A stretch of 8,246 nucleotides of DNA, taken from positions 1 to 8,246 of the forward strand of contig DBCQ01000069.1 of NCBI GenBank assembly GCA_002293155.1. Reading direction: 5' to 3'. Under the pieces are notes generated by a model, which was given only the letters and a program-made list of their open reading frames with translations, did not search any database and was not told the DNA's origin. Both the position numbers and the translations under genes were made by a program. This stretch comes from Burkholderiales bacterium UBA954 (GTDB lineage Bacteria; Pseudomonadota; Gammaproteobacteria; Burkholderiales; Burkholderiaceae_A). Shown piece after piece: positions 1 through 6,965 of this stretch (position 1 is the first letter of the stretch; every line of letters starts with the position of its first letter).

Positions 1-1067
1 GTCTGGTGGGATACGCATTGCCGTTGGGCAAGCAATCGATCCCTCGTCTCCCGATATCTGTCCTCAGACCAGAATTCCTTAGCCTTTTTACTTTGACTTT
101 GACTAAAACGCTCCGCCCACTGCGGGTCTTGCATTAACGTCGCAAGGGCAGCTTTTATCGATGCGCCATGCTCTTGCGGATCGAACTCATCGCCGTAGCT
201 CGTTTGGTTGTGATGGGCAACATGCTCTTTAGCCAACATACGCACCAGATTCCACGGGTTATTGTTGAGTCGGTCGTGATCTACATGATGGCGGTGGGTT
301 CCCACCTGATCCGCATACATACCGAAACGAACATTCCAATCGTCTGACAAGCGATGAGTCGGCATGAGATGGCCATTTAGAGGCTGATAAACCATCTCAT
401 AGCCTCGAAAAATCGACCGATATAACGGCATCAATGAATCGCCAGGGCCAAGTTCGGCCGCCGCCACCCAGCGACCATCCCGTCGCATGAACAGATGATC
501 AGGTGTTGCATTAATCACCTGTCCATTATCGAGTTCCACTTCGACCAGGTTGTCTCTGCCAACATATCGGGGGGATTCAAGTTGTGTGACGATTAAGCGT
601 CCGTTTTCACCAATGCTGTAACCCCAGAAACGCTCACCCGCCTCATAACGACGTGCCATCTCTTCTAACGTTGGTGCGGTGCCATCGACAAGGGCCACGC
701 GCGTATCACCGCGAAAACAGCGGGCATACGTGCTTTTACCCAGGCAGACCGTTAGGACGCTGCGGGGTATTCGGAAATACTCGACCGTGCGCGCCAGCGC
801 GAATGAGTTGGGTGGAATAATGCAGACATCGCCTTTGAAATCGACGAATGAGCCCGTATCGAAATTCTTTGGGTCGACGATCGTGCTGTTGATGTTCGTG
901 AAAATCTTGAATTCGTCGGCACATCGGACATCGTAGCCATAGCTAGATGTGCCGTAAGAAACAATTTTATGGTCCCCAACGTACCGCACCTGGTCGGCAG
1001 CAAAAGGGGCAATCATCTGGTGAGACTCCGCCATGCGGCGGATCCACTTGTCGCTTTTTATACTCAT
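1..1067 (-). CDS. dcd: dCTP deaminase, N-terminal part, interrupted in frame by an intein (partial at left edge)
   Basis: Dcd converts dCTP to dUTP, a cytosolic step towards dTTP. Translating from the ATG at 1067 gives 355 codons without a stop to the window edge. Residues 1-116 follow the long proteobacterial Dcd form: [12 protein letters not shown] at the start, [19 protein letters not shown] at 36-54, STIVDPKNF at 61-69, [20 protein letters not shown] at 77-96 and GKSTYAR at 110-116. S112 and R116 match E. coli Ser111 and Arg115, which line the active site. The expected continuation, CGI(I/V)VNVTP, is replaced after R116 by [10 protein letters not shown], an intein start. The catalytic glutamate (E. 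coli Glu138) and the rest of the enzyme must therefore lie left of the window. The gene follows mrp by 29 bp in the same direction, so the two are probably co-transcribed. No strong Shine-Dalgarno is visible; an inverted repeat fills that space. The dcd identity is firm from motifs; activity would depend on protein splicing. Confidence 0.93.
   Translation of the reverse strand, partial: MSIKSDKWIRRMAESHQMIAPFAADQVRYVGDHKIVSYGTSSYGYDVRCADEFKIFTNINSTIVDPKNFDTGSFVDFKGDVCIIPPNSFALARTVEYFRIPRSVLTVCLGKSTYARCFRGDTRVALVDGTAPTLEEMARRYEAGERFWGYSIGENGRLIVTQLESPRYVGRDNLVEVELDNGQVINATPDHLFMRRDGRWVAAAELGPGDSLMPLYRSIFRGYEMVYQPLNGHLMPTHRLSDDWNVRFGMYADQVGTHRHHVDHDRLNNNPWNLVRMLAKEHVAHHNQTSYGDEFDPQEHGASIKAALATLMQDPQWAERFSQSQSKKAKEFWSEDRYRETRDRLLAQRQCVSHQ
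21..161 (-). other. Basic repeat-like tail after the HNH domain of the intein
   Basis: Residues 303-349 are rich in Lys, Arg, Gln and Ser. They hold two related segments about 21 residues apart: [14 protein letters not shown] beginning at residue 312 and [14 protein letters not shown] beginning at 333. Each has an aromatic or Met residue, an acidic D/E pair, a second aromatic and then a charged helix. Short basic helical repeats of this kind follow the nuclease core in some phage and intron HNH enzymes and bind DNA (for example the NUMOD class). The assignment to such a module is inference from pattern only. Confidence 0.45.
207..356 (-). other. HNH homing-endonuclease domain within the dcd intein
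   Basis: Residues 238-287 of the fused frame read [15 protein letters not shown], then a short linker, then [20 protein letters not shown] and AKEHVAHHN. This is the arrangement of HNH nucleases: a paired histidine (H260, H261) with following Asp/His, the central N273 of NPWNL, and the closing histidines H282, H285 and H286. The THRL segment before the core resembles that seen in HNH enzymes of other inteins and group I introns. No LAGLIDADG motif is seen in the visible part. All key residues are present, so the nuclease may still cut an intein-free dcd allele; that is inference. Confidence 0.85.
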
Positions 1068-1068
1068 A

Positions 1069-1088
1069 GTGTGAGAATTTTCTCACAC
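1069..1088. repeat. 9-bp inverted repeat just upstream of the dcd start codon
   Basis: The sequence is GTGTGAGAA-TT-TTCTCACAC, a perfect 9-bp inverted repeat with a 2-nt centre (or an 8-bp stem with a 4-nt loop as RNA). It fills two thirds of the 29-bp gap between mrp and dcd and ends one base before the dcd ATG. No T-run follows on the minus strand, so it is not a normal terminator. It could be an operator, or an mRNA hairpin over the ribosome-binding region. The only Shine-Dalgarno-like stretch (GTGAG on the minus strand, 1082-1086) lies inside its first arm. Function is unproven. Confidence 0.7.
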
Positions 1089-1096
1089 CCGAAGGT

Positions 1097-2200
1097 CTAG
1101 GTGCCGACGATCTTGATGCTCGGGAATTTTGCGCTGTGATCCTCGGACAAGAGCGCCACCCGGGCCCCAATCGTGCGTGCAATCTCCCGGTAGGCCTGGG
1201 CGATTGCCCCCTGCGGCTCGGCGACTACCGAAGGGCGACCTGAGTCCGCCTGCTCACGAATCCGGATATCCAAAGGCAGTGAGCCCAAGAACTGAACATC
1301 GTACTGATCGGCCATGCGGGCACCACCACCCTCGCCAAAGATATGTTCAACATTTCCACATTTTGAGCAGATATGCATCGCCATGTTCTCAATAATGCCT
1401 AGAATCGGCACCTTTACTTTCTCAAACATGACCAGGCCTTTTTTTGCATCAAGCAGCGCAATATCCTGCGGCGTTGTCACGATAACGGCCCCAGTCACCG
1501 GTACCCGCTGGGAGAGCGTTAGCTGAATATCGCCAGTGCCTGGTGGCATATCCACGACGAGGTAGTCCACATCATCCCAAGCGGTCTCAGTCAGGAGTTG
1601 CTCCATGGCTGACGAGGCCATCGGTCCTCGCCAGACCATTGGGGTATCGTCATTCGTCAACATGCCCATTGAAATCACCTGAACACCATGGGCCACCTTC
1701 GGCTCGATTTTGTTTTGATCGTTCGAGTAGGCCTGGCCCGCGGTCCCCAGCATCATGGTCTGCGAAGGGCCATAAATATCGGCATCCATCATCCCCACAC
1801 GGGCCCCCTCTGCGGCGAGAGCCAACGCCAGATTGGCAGCGGTCGTGCTCTTGCCAACCCCACCCTTGCCAGATGCGACTGCGATGATATTTTTGATTCC
1901 GCTCAAACGCTTCATCGACGCTGGTGTGGCGCGCGCCTTCACTTTCACACTCACACTAACAGCAACCTTGCCCCCCGGCGCCACTCCAGCGAGGGCGCGG
2001 CTCACACGGTCCTTCCAGAGAGATTCCTCGCCCATGGCCGCGTAAGGCAGAACAATCTCCACCGATAAAGCACCATCTTTAATGGCAACCTCACCCACCA
2101 TTTTGGCGGACACGAGGTCTCTGCCCGGCGCAGGGCCAAGACGGGGGTCGAAGACCGTGGATAAGAGGGCGTTTACTGAACTCTGGAGATCTGTTGTCAT
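1097..2200 (-). CDS. mrp: Iron-sulfur cluster carrier protein Mrp/ApbC (P-loop ATPase)
   Basis: Mrp/ApbC binds and passes Fe-S clusters to target enzymes in the cytosol, using a MinD-like ATPase fold. With the ATG at 2200 it is 367 residues, close to the 369 of E. coli Mrp. An N-terminal DUF59/MIP18-like domain covers about 1-95. The deviant Walker A GKGGVGKST is at 111-119, DADIYGPSQ at 139-147, the Walker B-like VVDMPPGTGD at 215-224 and the cluster-binding C-x-x-C (CSKC) at 278-281, followed by IFGEGGG. All core residues are present. The frame is open further upstream to a TTG at 2233 and an ATG at 2218, but the ATG at 2200 gives the usual N-terminus. No clear Shine-Dalgarno precedes any of the three. 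It is divergent from metG and probably the first gene of an mrp-dcd unit. Confidence in family and frame is high, less so in the exact start. Confidence 0.96.
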   Translation of the reverse strand: MTTDLQSSVNALLSTVFDPRLGPAPGRDLVSAKMVGEVAIKDGALSVEIVLPYAAMGEESLWKDRVSRALAGVAPGGKVAVSVSVKVKARATPASMKRLSGIKNIIAVASGKGGVGKSTTAANLALALAAEGARVGMMDADIYGPSQTMMLGTAGQAYSNDQNKIEPKVAHGVQVISMGMLTNDDTPMVWRGPMASSAMEQLLTETAWDDVDYLVVDMPPGTGDIQLTLSQRVPVTGAVIVTTPQDIALLDAKKGLVMFEKVKVPILGIIENMAMHICSKCGNVEHIFGEGGGARMADQYDVQFLGSLPLDIRIREQADSGRPSVVAEPQGAIAQAYREIARTIGARVALLSEDHSAKFPSIKIVGT

Positions 2201-2276
2201 AGTTGGGGCAGAATACATGGCTTGAAGTGCCAAACAGTATCAAAAAGCCCTCGTATCTTCCCGAATTCCCCCGCAA
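2201..2276. promoter_or_regulatory. Divergent intergenic region between mrp and metG
   Basis: These 76 bp separate two genes transcribed away from each other, so both promoters should lie in or near here. I could not find a well-spaced -35/-10 pair on either strand, nor a strong Shine-Dalgarno before either start codon. The call rests on gene layout only. Confidence 0.45.
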
Positions 2277-3998
2277 ATGCCCGAACAATCCTCTGCCAAC
2301 GCCTCTCAGAAGCCCCAACGAAAGATCCTGGTAACGTCGGCGCTTCCCTATGCCAATGGTGCGATCCATCTCGGGCACCTCGTGGAGTACATCCAAACGG
2401 ATATCTGGGCGAGATTCCAACGAATGCGGGGACACGACGTTGTTTATGTCTGTGCAGACGACACCCACGGCACACCCATCATGCTTCGCGCAGAAAAGGA
2501 AGGCATCACCCCTGAGGCCTTAATCGACAAAGTCTGGTCCGAACACACCCGAGACTTCGCTGGGTTTGGTATCTCTTTTGATCACTATTACTCAACCCAT
2601 TCGCCCGAAAACAAGGCGCTCTCCGAGTCTTTCTATGCGGCGCTCAGCGCTCAAGGTCTTATCGAAGTGCGATGTATTGAGCAGATGTACGATCCCATTA
2701 AGAATATGTTTCTGCCCGACCGATTCATCAAGGGAGAGTGCCCGAAGTGCGGCGCAAAAGAGCAATACGGCGACTCCTGCGAGTCCTGTGGCGCAACCTA
2801 CGGGCCCACCGATTTAAAAAATCCGTTTTCAGTGGTCTCGGGTGCAACCCCGATTCGGAAAGAATCTGATCATTATTTTTTCAGACTCTCTGATCCCCGC
2901 TGCTCCGACTTCCTTCGTCAATGGGCTATCGACGATGCGCGCCTTCAGCCTGAGGCGAGCAATAAACTCAAGGAATGGCTTGGAGAGGAGGCTTGTCTCA
3001 GCGACTGGGATATCTCCCGTGATGCGCCCTATTTTGGCTTCGAAATCCCGGATGCACCAGGCAAATACTTTTATGTCTGGCTTGACGCCCCAATCGGCTA
3101 TTACGCAAGTCTTAAGAAATTCTGCAGCGACACCGGACGCGACTTCGACCGCTTTGTCGCGCCGGACTCTGATGTTGAGCAGTACCACTTTATTGGCAAA
3201 GATATCCTGTACTTTCACACCCTGTTTTGGCCTGCCATGCTGAAGTTTGCGGGCTACAGAACCCCAACCAATGTGTTTGCACACGGATTTCTGACAGTTG
3301 ATGGTGCCAAGATGAGCAAATCTCGGGGAACCTTTATTACTGCACAGAGTTATCTGGACCAGAAACTCAATCCCGAGTGGCTACGGTACTACTTCGCCGC
3401 CAAGCTCAATGGAACGATGGAGGATCTCGACCTAAACCTCGCCGATTTCATTGCCCGTATTAATAGCGACCTTGTCGGAAAGTTTATTAACATCGCGAGT
3501 CGCTCAGCGGGTTTTATCTCCAAGCGATTCGATGGGGCGCTCTGCCTCGAATCGCTTCAGAGCACTCATGCGCTCTCGCAGGCCATCCTCGCAACCGCAC
3601 CTGAGATTGCGCAGGCCTACGAATCCCGAGATACCGCCCGAGTAATCCGGGAGGCAACGGCCCTAATGGATCTCATTAACGGCTTCGTCGATAGCGAAAA
3701 ACCTTGGGAGTTGGCCAAGCAGGCGGCCGAATCTCCCGAGCGCCTACCCCAGCTCCAGGCAATCTGCACCATCGTGCTGAAGGCCTTTGCCCAGCTAACG
3801 ATCGTGCTCAAACCGGTATTACCCGCCACGGCCGAGCGGATTGAACGAGAGGTCTTTGGCCTCGAGCGGCCGCTCTCCTGGTCGGACCTCGAGGCCCCAC
3901 CGATCTGCCGATTACAGGGCTTTTCGCACCTGCTGACCCGTGTCGATCGGGAGGCTATAGACGCCTTAGTTGCTGTGAATCAGCAATCCCTCGGCTAA
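2277..3998 (+). CDS. metG: Methionyl-tRNA synthetase, short form
   Basis: MetRS charges tRNA-Met with methionine in the cytosol, for both initiation and elongation. The 573-residue product shows the class I signatures in order: [19 protein letters not shown] at 16-34, with HLGH as the HIGH motif; a connective-peptide zinc knuckle with cysteines 155, 158, 168 and 171 (CPKC...CESC); the methionine-pocket segment [12 protein letters not shown] at 264-275; and KMSKS at 345-349. An alpha-helical anticodon-binding region covers about 390-560, with the conserved [12 protein letters not shown] at 398-409. E. coli MetRS has about 677 residues because of a C-terminal EMAP/Trbp111-type tRNA-binding and dimerisation domain. 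Here the protein stops after the anticodon domain, and no such domain is encoded just downstream. Truncated E. coli MetRS cores of similar extent are active, so a functional monomer is expected. The ATG at 2277 leaves about 15 residues before the core, which is normal; no good Shine-Dalgarno is visible. Its downstream neighbours follow on the same strand. Confidence 0.97.
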   Translation: MPEQSSANASQKPQRKILVTSALPYANGAIHLGHLVEYIQTDIWARFQRMRGHDVVYVCADDTHGTPIMLRAEKEGITPEALIDKVWSEHTRDFAGFGISFDHYYSTHSPENKALSESFYAALSAQGLIEVRCIEQMYDPIKNMFLPDRFIKGECPKCGAKEQYGDSCESCGATYGPTDLKNPFSVVSGATPIRKESDHYFFRLSDPRCSDFLRQWAIDDARLQPEASNKLKEWLGEEACLSDWDISRDAPYFGFEIPDAPGKYFYVWLDAPIGYYASLKKFCSDTGRDFDRFVAPDSDVEQYHFIGKDILYFHTLFWPAMLKFAGYRTPTNVFAHGFLTVDGAKMSKSRGTFITAQSYLDQKLNPEWLRYYFAAKLNGTMEDLDLNLADFIARINSDLVGKFINIASRSAGFISKRFDGALCLESLQSTHALSQAILATAPEIAQAYESRDTARVIREATALMDLINGFVDSEKPWELAKQAAESPERLPQLQAICTIVLKAFAQLTIVLKPVLPATAERIEREVFGLERPLSWSDLEAPPICRLQGFSHLLTRVDREAIDALVAVNQQSLG

Positions 3999-4001
3999 AA
4001 T
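3996..4001 (+). promoter_or_regulatory. Possible -10 element (TAAAAT) overlapping the metG stop codon
   Basis: TAAAAT differs from the TATAAT consensus at one position and overlaps the metG stop codon. Transcription starting six to seven bases downstream would begin at or next to the ATG at 4008, giving a leaderless or very short-leader mRNA. The best -35-like sequence, TTGCTG at 3970-3975, is 20 bp away, which is too far to be convincing. This is a weak guess. Confidence 0.22.
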
Positions 4002-4007
4002 CCAGCC

Positions 4008-4196
4008 ATGGCCCTCTACGAATCCGACATTACCCAGTTTCTTCGTACCCTGAAGGACAACAAACCCGAGCTGGAAGACGCCCAACAGGCGGGACGTCTT
4101 CTTCTCTGGGACAAAACACCCATCGCGCTTGACGATAGTGAGCGGGCTCGAACGGTCAAGGTCAAACAAAAACCTTACGTGTATCAGCCCGACTGA
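4008..4196 (+). CDS. DUF3460 family small protein
   Basis: The product is 62 residues: MALYESDITQFLRTLKDNKP at the start, GRLLLWDKTPIALDD in the middle and KPYVYQPD at the end. I recognise it as the DUF3460 family, small soluble proteins of unknown function found widely in Burkholderiales, typically directly behind metG. No signal peptide, membrane segment or cysteine is present. It is charged and probably cytosolic. The start lies 9 bp after the metG stop with no Shine-Dalgarno in between, so it may depend on translational coupling or on its own short-leader transcript. No function can be assigned; its constant neighbours (metG, scpA) suggest housekeeping expression. The family call is from memory of the conserved N-terminus and LLWDK segment. 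Confidence 0.85.
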   Translation: MALYESDITQFLRTLKDNKPELEDAQQAGRLLLWDKTPIALDDSERARTVKVKQKPYVYQPD

Positions 4197-4237
4197 GCTC
4201 GCAAGGCCGAATCCCATCCTAATTGCAGATTTCATTA

Positions 4238-5128
4238 ATGACGCACGCCGCAGAGCCCTCAGCCACTGAGCCTGAACTAGCCCAGGCCTTGGACCCTGCG
4301 GATCAATTGACAGATTCCGCTGCCGCGATCTTGCTGCCAGAAGCCTTTGCCCGGCTCTATGGGGAGCCCCTTACTGAGATTCCAAAAGATCTCTATATCC
4401 CCCCTGATGCGCTAGAGGTAATCCTCGAGAGTTTCGAGGGACCTTTGGACCTCCTACTTTATTTAATTCGCAGACAGAACTTCAATATTCTTGATATTCC
4501 AATGGCAGAGGTCACGAAGCAATATCTCCGCTATGTTGAGGAGATTCGTTCGCGTAATCTAGAGCTTGCAGCAGATTACCTCTTGATGGCAGCGATGCTC
4601 ATCGAGATCAAATCGCGCATGCTCCTGCCCGTCCGTCCAAAAGACGGGGAGGAAGAAGTGGATGACCCACGCGCGGAATTGGTCCGTCGACTTTTAGAGT
4701 ACGAGCAGATGAAGATTGCCGCCCAGCAGATTGATAAATTTCCGCAGTTAGGCCGCGATGTTCTGGTCGCTCAGGTGGTGGTCGACCAGACGATGGCGCC
4801 GCGTCTGCCCGATGTCGACCCCAACGATTTGCGTGCTGCCTGGGCCGACATACTGCGCAGAGCAAAGCTCACCGCCCACCACACCATCTCACGAGAGCCG
4901 TTATCCGTTCGTGAACATATGTCAAGAATTCTAAAGTTTCTGCAAGGCCGGCCCTTTGTTGAATTCTCAGAACTCTTCATGGAAGAGCTTGCACACGGTG
5001 GCGGAGTCCCGATAGTCGTTGTGCATTTTCTTGCCCTACTCGAACTTGCACGCGAAGGCCTTGTAGAAGTAACACAGGCCGAGGCCTATGCTCCTATCTA
5101 TGTTCGATTGGGCTTCACGGCCTCTTAG
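4238..5128 (+). CDS. scpA: Segregation and condensation protein A (kleisin of the SMC-ScpAB complex)
   Basis: ScpA is the kleisin that bridges the heads of the SMC dimer and, with ScpB, helps condense and segregate the chromosome. From the ATG at 4238 the product is 296 residues. Residues 1-55 are a variable, acidic and alanine-rich leader. The kleisin N-terminal domain begins with ESFEGPLDLLLYLIRRQ at 64-80 and continues through NILDIPMAEVTKQYLRYVE and the helix LAADYLLMAAMLIEIKSRMLLP at 110-131. Acidic residues and an LLEYEQ helix follow at 135-157. The C-terminal winged-helix region, about 220-290, has VVHFLALLELAREGLV at 261-276 and ends in PIYVRLGF. An in-frame TTG at 4223 could add five residues; the ATG is preferred. 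The spacing from DUF3460 is 41 bp. No scpB is in the window. Confidence 0.95.
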   Translation: MTHAAEPSATEPELAQALDPADQLTDSAAAILLPEAFARLYGEPLTEIPKDLYIPPDALEVILESFEGPLDLLLYLIRRQNFNILDIPMAEVTKQYLRYVEEIRSRNLELAADYLLMAAMLIEIKSRMLLPVRPKDGEEEVDDPRAELVRRLLEYEQMKIAAQQIDKFPQLGRDVLVAQVVVDQTMAPRLPDVDPNDLRAAWADILRRAKLTAHHTISREPLSVREHMSRILKFLQGRPFVEFSELFMEELAHGGGVPIVVVHFLALLELAREGLVEVTQAEAYAPIYVRLGFTAS

Positions 5129-5152
5129 GAACTGGCTCTGAAAGCGCCAGAC

Positions 5153-6196
5153 TTGGAATTAACCGCCCGCGCAACTCGCAACGCTCCTCTGCCAAATGCC
5201 CTTGGGCTTGCGGCACGCGCCACCGACAGCATCTTGATCGATCGGCTCGATACTCTCGCGCAGATTACGCCTGAGCTCGCAGATCACCCACGGGTCATCC
5301 TCGGATCCGGAACAAATGTTGTCTTGCATGCACCGATCAAGGCAACCGCCCTTATCAATGGACTAAAGGGTAAATCGATCACGCCAACAGGAGAGCTGAC
5401 CTGCGCCTCGGGTGAACTCTGGCACGAGTTGGTGATGTGGTCTTTGGATCAGGGCTTCTCGGGATTAGAAAATCTCGCCCTCATTCCCGGCACGGTAGGT
5501 GCCGCCCCTGTTCAGAATATCGGCGCCTATGGGGTCGAGTTAAAGGACCTCCTCGTGCGCCTTGCGGCCTGGGACTTTCATCAGGCCCAACTCGTAAGCT
5601 TCACCCGGGATCAATGCCAGTTTGCCTATCGAGACAGCATTTTTAAGCAGGCCTCGGTACAGGGCCCATGGAATAAGCCACGCTACTTCATTACAGAGAT
5701 CACCTGTCAGCTCTCGGTCTCGTCTGAGGCGACCCTCAATACACGCTATGCAGATCTTGGTGAGGCCATCAAGAGCTATCCGCAACCGATCACTGCTCAG
5801 GATGTTGCGCAGGCCGTGATTTGCCTGCGACAGAAAAAATTACCCGACCCCCAACAGATTGGAAATGTAGGCAGCTTCTTTAAAAATCCAATCATCAGTC
5901 GATTGCAAGCCAAACACTTAAAACTTCTTCACCCCGATCTGCCGCAGTACGATCTTACAGACAGCAAGGAAGACCTCTGTAAGATTCCTGCTGCCTGGCT
6001 AATCGAGCGCTGTGGATTTAAAGGCGCGCGACGGGGCGATGCAGGGGTGCACGACGGGCACGCCCTTGTGATTGTGAATCACGGAGATGCAAACGGAAGA
6101 GAGATTCTTGCGCTTGCCCAAGAGATCCAACAAACCGTAGTGGGAAAATTCGGGGTGTTTCTTGAGCCGGAACCCATCTTTATGCCTGCGATTTAA
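5153..6196 (+). CDS. murB: UDP-N-acetylenolpyruvoylglucosamine reductase MurB (type I)
   Basis: MurB is the FAD-dependent cytosolic reductase that turns UDP-GlcNAc-enolpyruvate into UDP-MurNAc with NADPH. From the TTG at 5153 it is 347 residues, against 342 in E. coli. The FAD-binding region shows VILGSGTNVVLHA at 48-60, GLENLALIPGTVGAAPVQNI at 104-123 and GAYGVELKDL at 124-133. YRDSIFK at 159-165 holds Arg160 (E. coli Arg159), NVGSFFKNP at 238-246 holds the proton-donor Ser241 (Ser229), and LEPEPIF at 337-343 holds Glu340 (Glu325). The YRDSIFK loop marks type I. No ATG is available at the N-terminus. The TTG at 5153 is a reasonable start, but a CTG at 5138 lies better placed behind AGGA at 5127-5130, so the first few residues are uncertain. 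The gene is 24 bp after scpA, in the same frame, and outside the usual division/cell-wall cluster. Confidence 0.95.
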   Translation: MELTARATRNAPLPNALGLAARATDSILIDRLDTLAQITPELADHPRVILGSGTNVVLHAPIKATALINGLKGKSITPTGELTCASGELWHELVMWSLDQGFSGLENLALIPGTVGAAPVQNIGAYGVELKDLLVRLAAWDFHQAQLVSFTRDQCQFAYRDSIFKQASVQGPWNKPRYFITEITCQLSVSSEATLNTRYADLGEAIKSYPQPITAQDVAQAVICLRQKKLPDPQQIGNVGSFFKNPIISRLQAKHLKLLHPDLPQYDLTDSKEDLCKIPAAWLIERCGFKGARRGDAGVHDGHALVIVNHGDANGREILALAQEIQQTVVGKFGVFLEPEPIFMPAI

Positions 6197-6203
6197 TTAC
6201 GCC

Positions 6204-6965
6204 TTATCCGCGACGAAATACCAGCCGATCATCCGTGGACGCTTTTCTGTCAAACCCATACTCTTCATAATCAAAATCTCGAAGACCGGCGGGATCATCC
6301 ACCTTATTCTCGATTGCATACCGCACCATCAGGCCTCTGGCGCGCTTAGCGCTAAAACTCACCACCTTATATTGGCCTGCTTTTTTCTCCTGAAAGACTG
6401 GTGTAACCACCGGGTAGGTGAGGCCCTTGACGGCTTTAAAGTATTCATCCGAGGCAAGATTAATCAGAACCTTTGTCTTGTGCGCAGCGAGCTCCGAGTT
6501 TAGTGCGCAGCCAATCCGGTCGCCCCAGAACCTGTATAAGTCCTTTCCCTCCCGATTCGGCAAGGCAGTTCCCATCTCGAGTCGATAGGGCTGCATCAAA
6601 TCAAGAGGGCGCAGCAGGCCGTAGAGCCCGGAGAGAATTCTGAGGTGTTTTTGCGTGCGCTCGAGCTGCGATTTATTGAGAGAGTTGGCATCTAACCCCT
6701 CATAGACATCACCATTAAACGCAAGTACCGCCTGCTTCGCATTGTTCTCTGTAAAGGGCCTCTTCCACGCACCATAACGGGCCACATTGAGCGCGGCCAG
6801 CGAATCGCTGAGGCTCATGAGCGCAGCGATCTTGGCCATCGACATGGGTGCAAGAATTTTAACGAGCTCTGAGGATTGTTCTAAAAAATCACACTGCGAC
6901 GCGGTTGTGATCTTGGGCGGCGTGTCAAAATCTAAGGTCTTGGCAGGCGAGATCACCATTAACAT
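6204..6965 (-). CDS. yaaA: Peroxide stress protein YaaA (UPF0246/DUF328 family)
   Basis: YaaA lowers free intracellular iron and so limits Fenton damage during hydrogen peroxide stress in E. coli; DNA-binding activity has also been reported for the family. The product is 253 residues, close to the 258 of E. coli. Family segments seen are SPAKTLDFD at 6-14, FNGDVYEGLDA at 83-93, LRILSGLYGLLRPLDLMQPY at 108-127 with RLEMGT following, NLASDEYF at 169-176, PVFQEKK at 189-195 and ARGLMVRYAIEN at 209-220. The ATG at 6965 is supported by a strong Shine-Dalgarno six bases away; a second ATG at 6959 is less well placed. The gene converges on murB with 7 bp between stop codons and diverges from the lipoprotein gene. 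In E. coli yaaA is OxyR-regulated; no OxyR site could be recognised here. Confidence 0.96.
   Translation of the reverse strand: MLMVISPAKTLDFDTPPKITTASQCDFLEQSSELVKILAPMSMAKIAALMSLSDSLAALNVARYGAWKRPFTENNAKQAVLAFNGDVYEGLDANSLNKSQLERTQKHLRILSGLYGLLRPLDLMQPYRLEMGTALPNREGKDLYRFWGDRIGCALNSELAAHKTKVLINLASDEYFKAVKGLTYPVVTPVFQEKKAGQYKVVSFSAKRARGLMVRYAIENKVDDPAGLRDFDYEEYGFDRKASTDDRLVFRRG

Larger units (their letters stand above)
1..719 (-). mobile_element. Intein with HNH homing endonuclease inside dcd (N-terminal 239 residues; C-terminal part outside window)
   Basis: Seen: the insert starts at codon 117 of the dcd frame (717-719, TGT, Cys). The visible part is 239 residues. Intein residue 1 is Cys in [13 protein letters not shown], the usual block A form (C-x-x-G-D-T). 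Intein residues 67-78 read [12 protein letters not shown], the block B T-x-x-H motif, with Thr72 and His75. GPGDSLMPL at 91-99 resembles the end of the N-terminal splicing half. An HNH domain follows at about 122-171, then a basic tail. Known: in class 1 inteins Cys1 makes the N-S acyl shift and the block B Thr/His assist it. Inferred: the first C-extein residue would be the native Cys of STYAR|CGI, a standard +1 nucleophile. Blocks F and G (terminal His-Asn) are not visible, so splicing competence cannot be judged here. The frame is open throughout, which argues against decay. Confidence 0.92.

Noticed and set aside
1..1067. dcd as a pseudogene broken by an unrelated inserted gene
   Set aside because: The frame is open across the junction for 239 codons, the junction is exact at a conserved motif, and the insert begins with a splicing Cys and has block B. 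An intein explains this better than random disruption.
1069..1088. CRP-type binding site or rho-independent terminator
   Set aside because: The TGTGA and TCACA halves are separated by 8 rather than 6 bases, and no T-run follows the hairpin on the minus strand.
1129..2068. Several plus-strand open frames of 70 to 126 codons opposite mrp
   Set aside because: They show no recognisable motifs and lie entirely antisense to a well-conserved gene, so they are shadows of its codon pattern.
2201..2233. TTG at 2233 or ATG at 2218 as the mrp start
   Set aside because: They add 6 to 11 residues not typical of the family; the ATG at 2200 gives a normal N-terminus and length. No ribosome-binding site decides it, so they remain possible.
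6185..6215. Bidirectional terminator between murB and yaaA
   Set aside because: No inverted repeat of useful length is visible in or around the 7-bp gap.
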